This document shows positions 1 through 10,155 of a stretch of DNA of 64,000 nucleotides, in pieces (the first letter of the stretch is position 1; every line of letters starts with the position of its first letter). Both the position numbers and the translations under genes were made by a program. The notes beneath the pieces are model-generated. The model was not told the DNA's origin and ran no database searches. It saw only the letters and a list, made by a program, of their open reading frames with translations. The stretch is from an endosymbiont of Acanthamoeba sp. UWC8 (lineage in GTDB: Bacteria; Pseudomonadota; Alphaproteobacteria; Rickettsiales; Midichloriaceae): assembly GCF_000730245.1 (NCBI RefSeq), contig NZ_CP004403.1:682001-746000 (forward strand). Direction: 5' to 3'.

Positions 1-231
1 ACTGATATGCTTATTCGGTTTGCGTTTGATTATAGCTTGGCAGGATTTTTGAAAAGCTTTAAAGGCGTCAAGTTGGCAATCATATTCCCAGTGTTTTAAA
101 TCACTAAAAGCCGCTTGCTGGAAATGCACTTCTTTTAATTGTTTTTTAGTTTTGGTCGGGGCACAAGAACTCAGCCCAAGTATAACTAAGAGGAACATAA
201 TCCAGGGAGCTTTTATCTTATTTGGATTCAT
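1..231 (-). CDS. mltA: MltA-like lytic transglycosylase, 5' part only
   Basis: Membrane-bound lytic murein transglycosylase A cleaves peptidoglycan glycan strands from the outer membrane. Only the first 77 codons lie in the window; the rest is cut by the left edge. The reading frame is open from an ATG at 229-231 and begins with a basic stretch, a hydrophobic segment and a lipobox LSSC with the lipid-accepting Cys at residue 23. It continues with a W-E-Y-D / AF..SC pattern typical of the start of MltA-family domains. The ATG overlaps the stop of the Tim44-like gene (ATGA, 4 bases), so the two are probably translationally coupled. The pairing of a Tim44-like gene with mltA is common in alphaproteobacteria. 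The family call rests on a short N-terminal piece. Confidence 0.72.
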   Translation of the reverse strand, partial: MNPNKIKAPWIMFLLVILGLSSCAPTKTKKQLKEVHFQQAAFSDLKHWEYDCQLDAFKAFQKSCQAIIKRKPNKHIS

Positions 232-875
232 ATGTTTTTTGTTTCTACTAATTCCCAGATAGAAGTGTTACCCTTTAGGTGCTTAGCAAAAACCCAGACA
301 TCTTGAATTGTTTGAATTTTTGAAGGGTCACCCGTGATAATGTTACCTAAGTTATCCTTAATCAGATTAATTTGCTCACTGATAAATTTTACTGAAATAG
401 TTAAAATGTTACCGTTTAGCTCAGCATCGGTAATCTCGCACTCTTTAAACCTTATAAGTGTACTTTCATGTACTTCTTTCGCATCATTTCTTCTCTCGAT
501 TTCTCTTGCAAAGCTACTGAATACATCGCGGCTAAGCAGTTGTTGTAATACCGATTTATCACCTCCTACATACGCCTTCACAATCACCTCAAATGCTTGC
601 TTTGCCCCGTTTATAAATTTTTCCGCATTAAACCTCGGATCTATTTTTCGTGCTTTATCAAAAGTATCTCTTACCTTCTGCGGCATTGAGGCTTCAAATG
701 CCGAAGCAATATCAATTTCAGCTTCGGTATTATCTTCTCTGGATTGGCGCTTTTTGAAGTTCTTTATTATTTCATTTGTTCTTGTCTCATCCCCATCTTC
801 AACTTTTCCTAAAGTTTTAAAAAGCTTAGTAAATATAAAACCTGCAATAACCGCTAAAATCAATACATCCAACAT
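228..875 (-). CDS. Tim44-like domain protein
   Basis: A 215-residue membrane-anchored protein with the Tim44/TimA-like fold. Residues 3-20 form one hydrophobic N-terminal segment (inner-membrane anchor), followed by a charged linker (about 25-75). A C-terminal domain at about 80-212 has the Tim44 pattern: the helix around FINGAKQAFEVIVKAY, a D-K-x-LQQLL segment and a closing beta sheet ending in a Trp-rich strand (VWVFAKHL...WELVE). In mitochondria Tim44 tethers Hsp70 to the import channel; the bacterial homologues have no settled role. It is the first gene of a pair with mltA and is transcribed divergently from secB, sharing the 876-992 intergenic region. The family call is secure, the function is not known. 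Confidence 0.85.
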   Translation of the reverse strand: MLDVLILAVIAGFIFTKLFKTLGKVEDGDETRTNEIIKNFKKRQSREDNTEAEIDIASAFEASMPQKVRDTFDKARKIDPRFNAEKFINGAKQAFEVIVKAYVGGDKSVLQQLLSRDVFSSFAREIERRNDAKEVHESTLIRFKECEITDAELNGNILTISVKFISEQINLIKDNLGNIITGDPSKIQTIQDVWVFAKHLKGNTSIWELVETKNI

Positions 876-933
876 AGTAATAATACTTTCAAATTTATAA
901 ATTTATTTATACTATATTTTTATCAGATTATCT

Positions 934-962
934 TTGTCTTGTACAAGATAATTTGCTATAAA
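934..962 (+). promoter_or_regulatory. Probable sigma-70 promoter of secB-fliQ
   Basis: TTGTCT (934-939) and TATAAA (957-962) are separated by 17 bases, 30 bases upstream of the secB ATG. The spacer contains the perfect palindrome TCTTGTACAAGA (937-948), and ATTATCTT (927-934) is an inverted copy of AAGATAAT (945-952), so the site could also bind a dimeric regulator. Called by eye from consensus only. Confidence 0.45.
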
Positions 963-992
963 TTAAATTTAGTAAATTAGTTTGGAAGCAAT

Positions 993-1475
993 ATGGAAAA
1001 TAATTCGGAGCAACCTCAGAAAAAGAGCTCAGTAGTAGTAAATGCACAATATATTAAAGATTTATCATTTGAAAATCCTAAATCTCCTATGAGCTTAATG
1101 CTCGAAGAGCAACCCCAGATGAACGTCTCTCTTGATATTTTAGTTACTCCTCTGGAACCTATGGTTTTTGAAGTAGTACTGAGTATTGAGGTGCGAAGCT
1201 CTGCTAAGGGAGAAGATTTATTCATCATTGATTTGCATTACGGAGGAGTGTTTACCCTTGAAGCTGAGAATGATGCCGAAAAAGAACTCACCCTTCTGGT
1301 TTACTGTCCTTCTATTCTTTTTCCTTATGCAAGAAGGATTATTTCCGACGTCTCCAGAGACGGTGGCTTTCCACCGCTTATGATTTCACCTATCGATTTT
1401 ATGGGGCTTTATTCTCAGAAGAAAGCCAATGAAGCGGCACCGAATAAAGAAGAAGAAAGCAAAGTTATAAACTGA
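993..1475 (+). CDS. secB: Protein-export chaperone SecB
   Basis: Cytoplasmic tetrameric chaperone that keeps preproteins unfolded and hands them to SecA. The 160-residue product has the usual SecB length and signature: a Gln/Asn-rich start, the strand V-V-N-A-Q-Y-I-K-D-L-S-F-E-N-P (about 15-29), the LVYCPSILFPYARRIISD block (about 102-119) and GGFPPLMISPIDF (about 124-136). It starts at an ATG 30 bases after a good -10 element. Its stop codon overlaps the fliQ start (TGATG), so the two are co-translated, a pairing that links export with the flagellar secretion gene only by position. Confidence 0.97.
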   Translation: MENNSEQPQKKSSVVVNAQYIKDLSFENPKSPMSLMLEEQPQMNVSLDILVTPLEPMVFEVVLSIEVRSSAKGEDLFIIDLHYGGVFTLEAENDAEKELTLLVYCPSILFPYARRIISDVSRDGGFPPLMISPIDFMGLYSQKKANEAAPNKEEESKVIN

Positions 1476-1741
1476 TGGAACCTAATTTAATAATTGATAT
1501 AGCAAAAGAGGCGATCTGGGTATACTTTAAGTTAGCCTTACCTCTTTTACTTATTTCACTTTTTATCGGGCTGATAATTTCCCTCTTCCAGGCATTAACT
1601 CAAATTCAAGAAGCTACTCTTTCATTCGTACCGAAGGTCATCGTAGTATTCTTAAGTCTTATTTTTCTTTTTCCTTTTATCGGCAGTAGCTTAAGTGACT
1701 TTAGCGATCATCTCTTCTCTTTTATGATCAATTTGGATTAA
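1475..1741 (+). CDS. fliQ: Flagellar export gate protein FliQ
   Basis: FliQ is a small two-helix membrane subunit of the flagellar type III export gate (with FliP and FliR). The 88-residue protein has two long hydrophobic segments (about 16-40 and 52-74) around the family loop FQALTQIQEATLSFVPK. Length and sequence fit FliQ; the virulence homologues SctS/SpaQ are similar, but the flagellar genes at the other end of the window favour FliQ. The start ATG overlaps the secB stop (TGATG). No fliP or fliR is adjacent, which shows that flagellar genes are scattered here, as in other Rickettsiales that keep them. Confidence 0.9.
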   Translation: MEPNLIIDIAKEAIWVYFKLALPLLLISLFIGLIISLFQALTQIQEATLSFVPKVIVVFLSLIFLFPFIGSSLSDFSDHLFSFMINLD

Positions 1742-1905
1742 CTGCATCTTTTTACAATATCCCAGACACAAGCCACTAGCCCTTTTTAGTGGTCAAAGGC
1801 ATATAACTCTATCTCAAAATAGAGCCCACCTTAAATCTTCTTTAAAAACTACTTTTCAGGTTAAGAATTAAATACGACAAGTTAATACCCGGAGCTATCC
1901 GTAAA

Positions 1906-2334
1906 TTAATCTTCATTATGGCTCTTTTCAAAACGTTCATGTCTTTCCTGCGCTTCAATTGAGAGGGTAGCGACCGGCCTTGCTTCCAACCTCTTAACTC
2001 CGATCGGCTCACCGGTATCATCACAATACCCGTAAGTACCTTTAGCAATCCTCATTAACGCAGCATCAATCTTATCAATAAGTTTACGATACCTATCACG
2101 GGTTCTGAGCTCAAAAGTAGTCTCTGTTTCAATACTTGCCCGGTCATTCAAATCCGGCTCGTTCCAGTTCTCTTCCTTCAAGTGTTCAACTGTCTGCATA
2201 GATTCGGAAAGTAAATCCGCTTTCCATTTTAATAGCTTTCTTCTAAAGTACTCCAACTGATAAGACCCCATATATTCTTCAGATTCGGAAGGCTTATAGT
2301 CGTGAGGTAAATCTACTATTTTTATGTCTGACAT
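1906..2334 (-). CDS. dksA: RNA polymerase-binding factor DksA (zinc-less type)
   Basis: DksA inserts a coiled coil into the RNA polymerase secondary channel and, with ppGpp, tunes rRNA and amino-acid promoters. The 142-residue product has the N-terminal region, the coiled coil with the tip motif D-x-x-D-x-A (DLNDRAS, near residue 62) and the C-terminal globular domain (KGTYGYCDDTGEPIGVKRL). Of the four zinc cysteines of the E. coli protein only one remains (YGYC); the partners are T, S and A. This single-Cys form is usual in alphaproteobacteria. It stands alone on the minus strand, with no clear operon partner. Confidence 0.95.
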   Translation of the reverse strand: MSDIKIVDLPHDYKPSESEEYMGSYQLEYFRRKLLKWKADLLSESMQTVEHLKEENWNEPDLNDRASIETETTFELRTRDRYRKLIDKIDAALMRIAKGTYGYCDDTGEPIGVKRLEARPVATLSIEAQERHERFEKSHNED

Positions 2335-2479
2335 GTTTGCAACTAAAATTTAATTAAGCTATTTGATTTTATATCTAAAAGCCCCAAATGATCAAGGAGA
2401 ATTAATTAAATAGTTTAGGGTTTAAGCTAGGTAAATAGTATTTTAGATCTCCTCTCTTAAATAGAATGAATAACTTAAA

Positions 2480-2953
2480 TTATTCGTTATCTCTTTTCTT
2501 AACTTCTTTTCCCCATTCATTAACAAGCTTATCAAGTTCGTCGTTGAGCTTATTAATCTTAAACTGGACTAAAACATTTTTTATTAACAAATTTATATTC
2601 GGAAAACACCAGTAAACTACCCAACCAATTGTACTATAGCTGTAAATATATAACCAGGTTTTAGGCTCAAGAATAAATTTGATCGCCATATCATGAGCTT
2701 GGCTGTAATTGAGAATAATTTGTATTAAGTACGGGGCTATGCCGGCAAAGTTAAACATTAATACTATTTTCGTTAAGTATTTGTTTTGATAACGATCTAC
2801 TACGCCTGCAATAAATCCGGGTAACATTCCAAAGAGAATTAAAAATAATACATGAGTAGAAAAGACGGCAATAATAACCATAAGCACGGTTATAAAAAAC
2901 CCGCCGATACCTATCGGGGAAGTTGCCTCACTTTGTTTTTCTACTTTCCTCAT
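2480..2953 (-). CDS. Small integral membrane protein, unknown function
   Basis: A 157-residue protein I do not recognise. It has hydrophobic segments at about 15-51 (probably two helices, with a short glycine-rich turn), 62-82 and 98-117, and a highly charged C-terminal tail (about 130-157, rich in K, E and D) likely to be cytoplasmic and partly helical. It lies 29 bases after pyrG on the same strand and may be the last gene of a secG-pyrG transcript. No catalytic motif is visible. It may be a lineage-restricted membrane protein. Confidence 0.65.
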   Translation of the reverse strand: MRKVEKQSEATSPIGIGGFFITVLMVIIAVFSTHVLFLILFGMLPGFIAGVVDRYQNKYLTKIVLMFNFAGIAPYLIQIILNYSQAHDMAIKFILEPKTWLYIYSYSTIGWVVYWCFPNINLLIKNVLVQFKINKLNDELDKLVNEWGKEVKKRDNE

Positions 2954-2982
2954 ATGTATGAGCCTTTAACCTTAACTCTAAT

Positions 2983-4961
<1,979 letters not shown>

Positions 4962-5045
4962 GTTATGCTAATTAGTGGAATATAATAATATTTTTAAGTA
5001 TAACTTGCAACTTTGATTTCAGTATTTTTAAATTAATATATCAAT

Positions 5046-5369
5046 ATGAGTAAACATCAAAATAACAAAAAGGCCGCCAATTTAAGTATAATCGGGCTTA
5101 ATCTTATAATATATTTATTGGTTATTTATTTTATTTATCACTCGTTAAACGGAGAACGCGGTATATTTGCCTATCGAAGGCTTTCTAAGGAACTGGAAAT
5201 TAAACGGAGTACTCTGACGAGCTTAACTACTGAAAAATCTCAACTGGAAAATAAAGTCGGGCTTATAAGCAAAGATAAAGTTGATCTTGATATGCTTGAC
5301 GAGCTGGTAAGAAGGAAACTCGGGCTAGCCGGCAAAAATGATATCATGATAATAATTAAAAAGGATTAA
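5046..5369 (+). CDS. ftsB: Septum-formation initiator (FtsB/DivIC family)
   Basis: A bitopic division protein of the FtsQBL complex that helps activate septal peptidoglycan synthesis. The 107-residue protein has a short cytoplasmic N-terminus (to about 12), a transmembrane helix (about 13-32), a periplasmic leucine-zipper coiled coil (about 43-75) and the family tail motif with ARRKLGL-like sequence (VRRKLGLAGKND, about 88-99). It is divergent from secG and convergent with metG. In many alphaproteobacteria this gene sits near eno/pdhA and pyrG; here only pyrG-secG is near. Confidence 0.88.
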   Translation: MSKHQNNKKAANLSIIGLNLIIYLLVIYFIYHSLNGERGIFAYRRLSKELEIKRSTLTSLTTEKSQLENKVGLISKDKVDLDMLDELVRRKLGLAGKNDIMIIIKKD

Positions 5370-5418
5370 TAATAAAATACCTCACCCATATTAAACGGGC
5401 AAGGTGTTACCGGTTAGC

Positions 5419-6921
5419 TTAACCTTCCAACCTCGGAAATACTCCGAACGGCTCATTAATTTCATGGCCTTCTTTCAAAGCAAAGTCTTTGTTTAAAGTA
5501 TTAAAGCTTCTTTCTTTAACATTTAGAATATCAAGAATTTTGCCGGAAGCATCAGGCATTATAGGTTGTAATAAAATTGCAATTACTCTTATTACTTCAG
5601 CTAAAGTATATAGTACCGAACCCATTCTCTCTACATCGGTTTTTCTTAAATTCCAAGGAGCCTCGCGATCAATATATTCGTTAGCTTTTGCACTTAAATC
5701 TATGATAAATTGTATAGCATGATTTATGCCCTGTTGATCGATTTCTTTTCTTATCTTATCAATTGTCTGATAAGCAAAATTTAAAAATTCAACATCCTTA
5801 TCGTTTAATGTGGAAGAATAAGGTACTTTCATTTCGCAATTTTTATATATAAAGGAGAGCACTCTTTGCGATAAATTACCGATATTATTAGCCAGATCCG
5901 CATTTACTCTGCTGATAAAACTTGATCTTGAGTAATTACCGTCATTACCGAACGGCACCTCCTTCATCATAAAATAACGAACATAATCTAAGCCGAATTC
6001 TTCAACCAAGTTCACGGGATTAATAGTATTACCTAATGACTTTGATATTTTAACCCCTTCGTTAGTCCACCAACCATGCGCAAAAACTTTTTTCGGGAGC
6101 TCAATTCCGGCAGCCATCAAAAATGCCGGCCAATAAACCGCATGAAACCTTAAAATATCTTTACCCACCACATGTAAATCACATGGCCAATAATGCGAAT
6201 TTTCTCCTCCAAGTGCCGATATATAATTAAATAAGGCATCCAGCCAAACATAAATTACATGCTGCTCATCTCCCGGAACCGGTATTCCCCACTTAAACGA
6301 GGTTCTCGATACCGATAAATCGGTGAGGCCTGATTTCACAAAAGATATCACCTCATTCCTTCTTGAAGGAGGTGCAATAAAATTCGGGCTTTCTTCATAT
6401 AATTTAAGCAACTTATCCTGCCAAGCCGATAATTTAAAGAAATAGCTGGGCTCTTCCAACCACTCCACATCAGCTCCAGTTGGTGCTTTGCCGTCAACCA
6501 GCTCGGATTCACTGTAAAAAGCTTCGTCACGAACTGCATACCATCCTGAATATTTACCTAAATAAATATTACCGCTATCAACTAATCTCTGCCAAATTTC
6601 AGCTACATATTTTTTATGCCTTTCTTCAGAGGTTCTGATAAAATCATCATTGGAAAAATTCATTGTTTGAGAAAGATTTTTAAAGCTTACATAGACCTTA
6701 TCGGTAAATGCTTGCGGGTCTTTGCCTGCTTTCACCGCGGATTTTTCAATTTTTTGCCCATGTTCATCGGTGCCGGTCAAGAACATAACATCAAACCCGT
6801 CCAGGCGTTTAAACCTTGCTAATATATCACATGCAAGCGATGTGTAAGCATGCCCGATGTGAGGAATATCATTTACATAATAAATTGGAGTAGTAATGTA
6901 AAATTTAGGTTTTACCGACAT
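5419..6921 (-). CDS. metG: Methionyl-tRNA synthetase
   Basis: Charges tRNA-Met with methionine. The 500-residue class I synthetase has the HIGH-type motif in TPIYYVNDIPHIGHAYTS (residues 10-27) and the KMSKS-type motif KISKSLGNT near residue 290. No zinc-knuckle cysteine cluster is seen in the connective-peptide region and no C-terminal EMAP-like tRNA-binding domain is present, as in the short alphaproteobacterial form. The start ATG is at 6921. It is transcribed alone, with the terminase gene 34 bases upstream on the same strand. Confidence 0.98.
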   Translation of the reverse strand: MSVKPKFYITTPIYYVNDIPHIGHAYTSLACDILARFKRLDGFDVMFLTGTDEHGQKIEKSAVKAGKDPQAFTDKVYVSFKNLSQTMNFSNDDFIRTSEERHKKYVAEIWQRLVDSGNIYLGKYSGWYAVRDEAFYSESELVDGKAPTGADVEWLEEPSYFFKLSAWQDKLLKLYEESPNFIAPPSRRNEVISFVKSGLTDLSVSRTSFKWGIPVPGDEQHVIYVWLDALFNYISALGGENSHYWPCDLHVVGKDILRFHAVYWPAFLMAAGIELPKKVFAHGWWTNEGVKISKSLGNTINPVNLVEEFGLDYVRYFMMKEVPFGNDGNYSRSSFISRVNADLANNIGNLSQRVLSFIYKNCEMKVPYSSTLNDKDVEFLNFAYQTIDKIRKEIDQQGINHAIQFIIDLSAKANEYIDREAPWNLRKTDVERMGSVLYTLAEVIRVIAILLQPIMPDASGKILDILNVKERSFNTLNKDFALKEGHEINEPFGVFPRLEG

Positions 6922-6955
6922 ATCAGCTATATTATTATGATTTTGTAAGCAAACT

Positions 6956-8365
6956 TTATACTCTTCTTAAACTCATTTCCAGTTCTTTTTTATTTCTTAC
7001 CCAAAGTAAAAACTGAGTTATAGAATCAACTTGGTCATCATTTTTTACATTCGGGAAGCAAAACAGCTCCTCTTCCAGCCCCTCAAGCCATTCTCTACAG
7101 CTAGGAAAATAAACTTTCCCTGCTTCAAATAATATTGAAGTAAGTACTAATCTGGTAACTTTATCATATTTCGGAGTGGACTTAATAATGTTAAGCGGCG
7201 AAGATAACAATTCCTGGATAAGTTGCTGGCCGCTTGCCTTATCTTCTATTATAATCCCGATTGCATTATGTTTCTGCTGTTGCTGCAAAATACTTTTTTT
7301 AAGTTCAGGGTAATTGAGTTTATCACGAAAAATATCCAGTAAATAAAAATTGTTCTCTTTTAGCCCCCATGTAGTACATACGGAATAATCGTTCGACTCT
7401 CCATTTTTGATGGCGGTATCCCAACTTTGATATATTTCTTCTATCCCTTCGGCATTATCATATCTTAAAATCCAGTTGGGTTTTATTATTCCTGAGTTAG
7501 TCGTCAAGGGATTTTGCTGATACTGAGCTTCATATGCGTAAGCTCCCATCTCTTGTTTATACATATTTAAAGTTTCCGCATTATCTATACTTTCATTAAG
7601 TATCTCCCCTTTTTTTCTTAAGCGATAAAAACTGTTAAATTTTATTTCTTCATTTTTTTCAGCAACCGCTTGTAGCTTTAAATGTTTAAAAATATTCTTC
7701 TTAAGTAAATATCCGCTTAAATCATCAGGGTGTAACCTTTGCATAACTAAAATAATCGCCCCGTTTTTTTTATCGTTTAAGCGTGAAGAAAGAGTTTGCT
7801 CATACCAATTAATACATTTCAAGCGCTCAAGTCTACTCATTGCTTTGAGGGATGAAACGGGGTCATCAATTATTATAATATCTGCTCCTTCTCCCGTCAG
7901 TGTACTACCTACCGAGGTTGCAAACCTGAACCCGTGCTCATCGGTTGAGAATTTATGTTTTTGGTTTTGCCCGTGCTTAATTTTAAACTTAGGAAAATAT
8001 TGCTGAAACCATCCAGTTTCCGTAATGCTCTTTGAATCCTGCGAATGCTTATTGCTTAATGCCTGGTTATAAGAAGCCACGATAATTTTCTTATTCGGGT
8101 TATTGCCCAGTATCCATGCCGGCCAGGCAACACTGATACAAAAGGATTTTAGTGCACGAGGCGGCATATTAATTAATAATCGCTTTATCTGTTTTTTCTC
8201 AACTGCTCTTAGGTGCTCAAGAATTAAATCAAGGTGCCAGTTATCAATAAATTTTTGATTGGGATGTAAAGTTTCAAAGCTCTTAACCAGGAAGCTTTTA
8301 AGATCAAGGTGATATAATTTTTTTAATATATTTTGGGTTTCACTTTTTTTGTTTAAATTTTGCAT
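6956..8365 (-). CDS. Phage-type terminase large subunit, solitary
   Basis: Large terminase subunits use ATP to pump DNA into capsids and cut it with an RNase H-like nuclease. The first in-frame ATG at 8365 gives 469 residues (a TTG three codons upstream is also possible). Numbered from that TTG, the ATPase part has a Walker A-like MPPRALKS (70-77) and Walker B IIIIDDP (166-172), and the nuclease part has QSWDTA, an Asp/Glu strand (IIIEDKASG) and NDDQVDS near the end, so the acidic catalytic residues appear intact. No portal, capsid or tail gene is nearby, so this is an orphan: either a prophage relic or a dispersed gene-transfer-agent component, as known in other Rickettsiales. The Walker A lacks the usual G before K (A-L-K-S), a variant seen in this family. 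Confidence 0.88.
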   Translation of the reverse strand: MQNLNKKSETQNILKKLYHLDLKSFLVKSFETLHPNQKFIDNWHLDLILEHLRAVEKKQIKRLLINMPPRALKSFCISVAWPAWILGNNPNKKIIVASYNQALSNKHSQDSKSITETGWFQQYFPKFKIKHGQNQKHKFSTDEHGFRFATSVGSTLTGEGADIIIIDDPVSSLKAMSRLERLKCINWYEQTLSSRLNDKKNGAIILVMQRLHPDDLSGYLLKKNIFKHLKLQAVAEKNEEIKFNSFYRLRKKGEILNESIDNAETLNMYKQEMGAYAYEAQYQQNPLTTNSGIIKPNWILRYDNAEGIEEIYQSWDTAIKNGESNDYSVCTTWGLKENNFYLLDIFRDKLNYPELKKSILQQQQKHNAIGIIIEDKASGQQLIQELLSSPLNIIKSTPKYDKVTRLVLTSILFEAGKVYFPSCREWLEGLEEELFCFPNVKNDDQVDSITQFLLWVRNKKELEMSLRRV

Positions 8366-8425
8366 TATAATCAAAACGGTAAGTTCAATGGAATTTTAAC
8401 ATAACTACTAAGCACCTGGAAGCCC

Positions 8426-10155
8426 ATGCAAGATAAGATCCTTAATTTAAGAGCGTTATTTCCTACATATGATATTGACGGTTATATCATTCCTTCAAGT
8501 GACGAATTTAATAACGAATACCTCCCTAAACATTTAAAGCGCTTAAAGTGGCTAACCGGCTTTACTGGCTCCAACGGCCTATGTATCATTACTGATAAAT
8601 TTAAAGCTTTTTTTACCGACGGGCGCTACTTAATTCAAGCTAAAACGGAGCTCGGAGATGATTATCAAATATTTAATATGACAAATGAAGAATATACTAA
8701 ATTTTTCACTTCTATTGAAGGCTCTAAGCTTGGATTTGATCCAAATCTGCTTACCAAATCAGCATATGATCATTATTGCTCTTTAGCTAAAAAGCTTAAT
8801 ATCGAGTTAATTCCATTAACTAAAAATTTAATTGATGAAATCTGGCTGGATAAACCATTACCAAAAAAAGTAATATTATTGAATTAGGTTTAGAGTTTGT
8901 TGGATTAAGCAGAGAAGAGAAAATTAAACAGGTTCTTGAAAATTTTTCCGATTGTGCGGATTATTTACTGCTCACCTCATTAGATTCAATTTGTTGGCTG
9001 TTGAATATAAGAGCTGATGATATCAGCTATACACCATTTTTACTATCATACTTGATTATGGATAAAGAAGGCAACCTAGAGCTTTTCCTAGATCAAAACA
9101 ACCAAGATTTTCAGCTAAAAAATATCAAGGTAAGAACATTTAAAGAATTAAAACCATATTACCTGGAGTTAGTTAATAGTAACAAAAAAATAGCTTTTGA
9201 TCTGACTTCCTGTTCTTACTGGTTTTTTGCTAACGCTGAGCGTGAGCAAATCATGTCTATTTCAGATCCTTGCCAAATGCTGAAAGCCTGTAAAAATAAA
9301 GTTGAAATCAAGGGCTTTAGAGATGGACATATTGAAGACGGCATAGCACTTTGTAAATTCCTATTTTGGCTTGAGCATAATATTGATAATGGAATAAATG
9401 AAGTGAGGGCAGCTAAAAAATTGCTCGAGCTGCGAAAAGAAGGAAAATATTTTCAATACCCGAGCTTCGGTTCTATTTCAGCTTTTAAACAAAACGGTGC
9501 GATTATTCATTATCACCCTACCCCAAGAACTTGCCTTAAACTAAACCGGGACGGGTTATATTTAATTGATTCGGGAGGACAATATTTGAATTGTACTACC
9601 GATGTCACCAGAGTCACTTGCTTCGGAAAAGCTCCTCAAGAACAAACAACTAATTTTACTTTGGTGCTAAAAGGTTTTATCACCCTTTCAAAAGCTGTTT
9701 TCCCGGTATCCGCCACCGGGCTTCAGCTAGATGCATTAGCTCGTTATCCGCTGTGGCAACATGGTTTAAATTATCCGCACGGCACCGGGCATGGAGTTGG
9801 GCATTTTTTATCGGTGCATGAAAAACCGAATAATATATCTCCTGCAAAGCACTCATATGTAGCATTGAAGCCCGGTATGATCACTTCAATTGAACCGGGA
9901 TTTTATAAACAAGGTGAATACGGGATAAGGATTGAAAATTTAGCTCTTGTAAAAGAATCCGAATACCCGGGGTTTTTGGAATTTGAGGCTCTTACCTTAG
10001 CCCCGATTGAAAGTAAGCTTATTAATGTAAATTTACTCGATGAAGGAGAAAAAACCTGGCTTAATCATTATCATGAGAAAGTCTATAACAACATAGCACC
10101 CCATTTAAATCGAGAAGAAAAAAAGTGGCTTAAGGATAAAACCGATCTGCTTTAA
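8426..10155 (+). CDS. pepP: Xaa-Pro aminopeptidase, frame broken at an A7 run
   Basis: M24B metallopeptidase that removes an N-terminal residue preceding proline. The first frame (8426-8887, 153 residues) has the creatinase-like N-terminal domain (LTGFTGSNG, FFTDGRY). It then meets TAG, while the next frame is open from before 8860 to 10155 and continues the protein directly (ELGLEFVGLSREEK). The second part has all metal ligands: LIDSGGQY..CTTDVTR, HGTGHGVGHF, IEPGFY and GIRIEN. One fewer A than needed in the run 8863-8869 explains the break; joined, the protein would be 576 residues, near the family length. The zero-frame codons there read A_AAA_AAA, a slippery heptamer, so -1 slippage could rescue it. 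A sequencing error is also possible. Confidence 0.85.
8863..8869 (+). other. A7 frameshift site inside pepP
   Basis: Seven adenines in codons CCA-AAA-AAA-GTA. A shift of -1 here changes the reading from a frame that stops at 8885-8887 to the frame that encodes the remaining two thirds of the enzyme. The heptamer A_AAA_AAA fits the X_XXY_YYZ rule for tandem tRNA slippage and is also long enough for polymerase slippage. I see no strong stimulatory hairpin immediately downstream. Confidence 0.6.

Noticed and set aside
334-900. 188-codon frame opposite the Tim44-like gene
   Set aside because: Mirror of a conserved coding frame; it starts inside the real gene and has no ribosome site.
1773-1792. 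Hairpin CCACTA / TAGTGG after fliQ
   Set aside because: Only a 6-bp stem with no T-run behind it; too weak to call a terminator.
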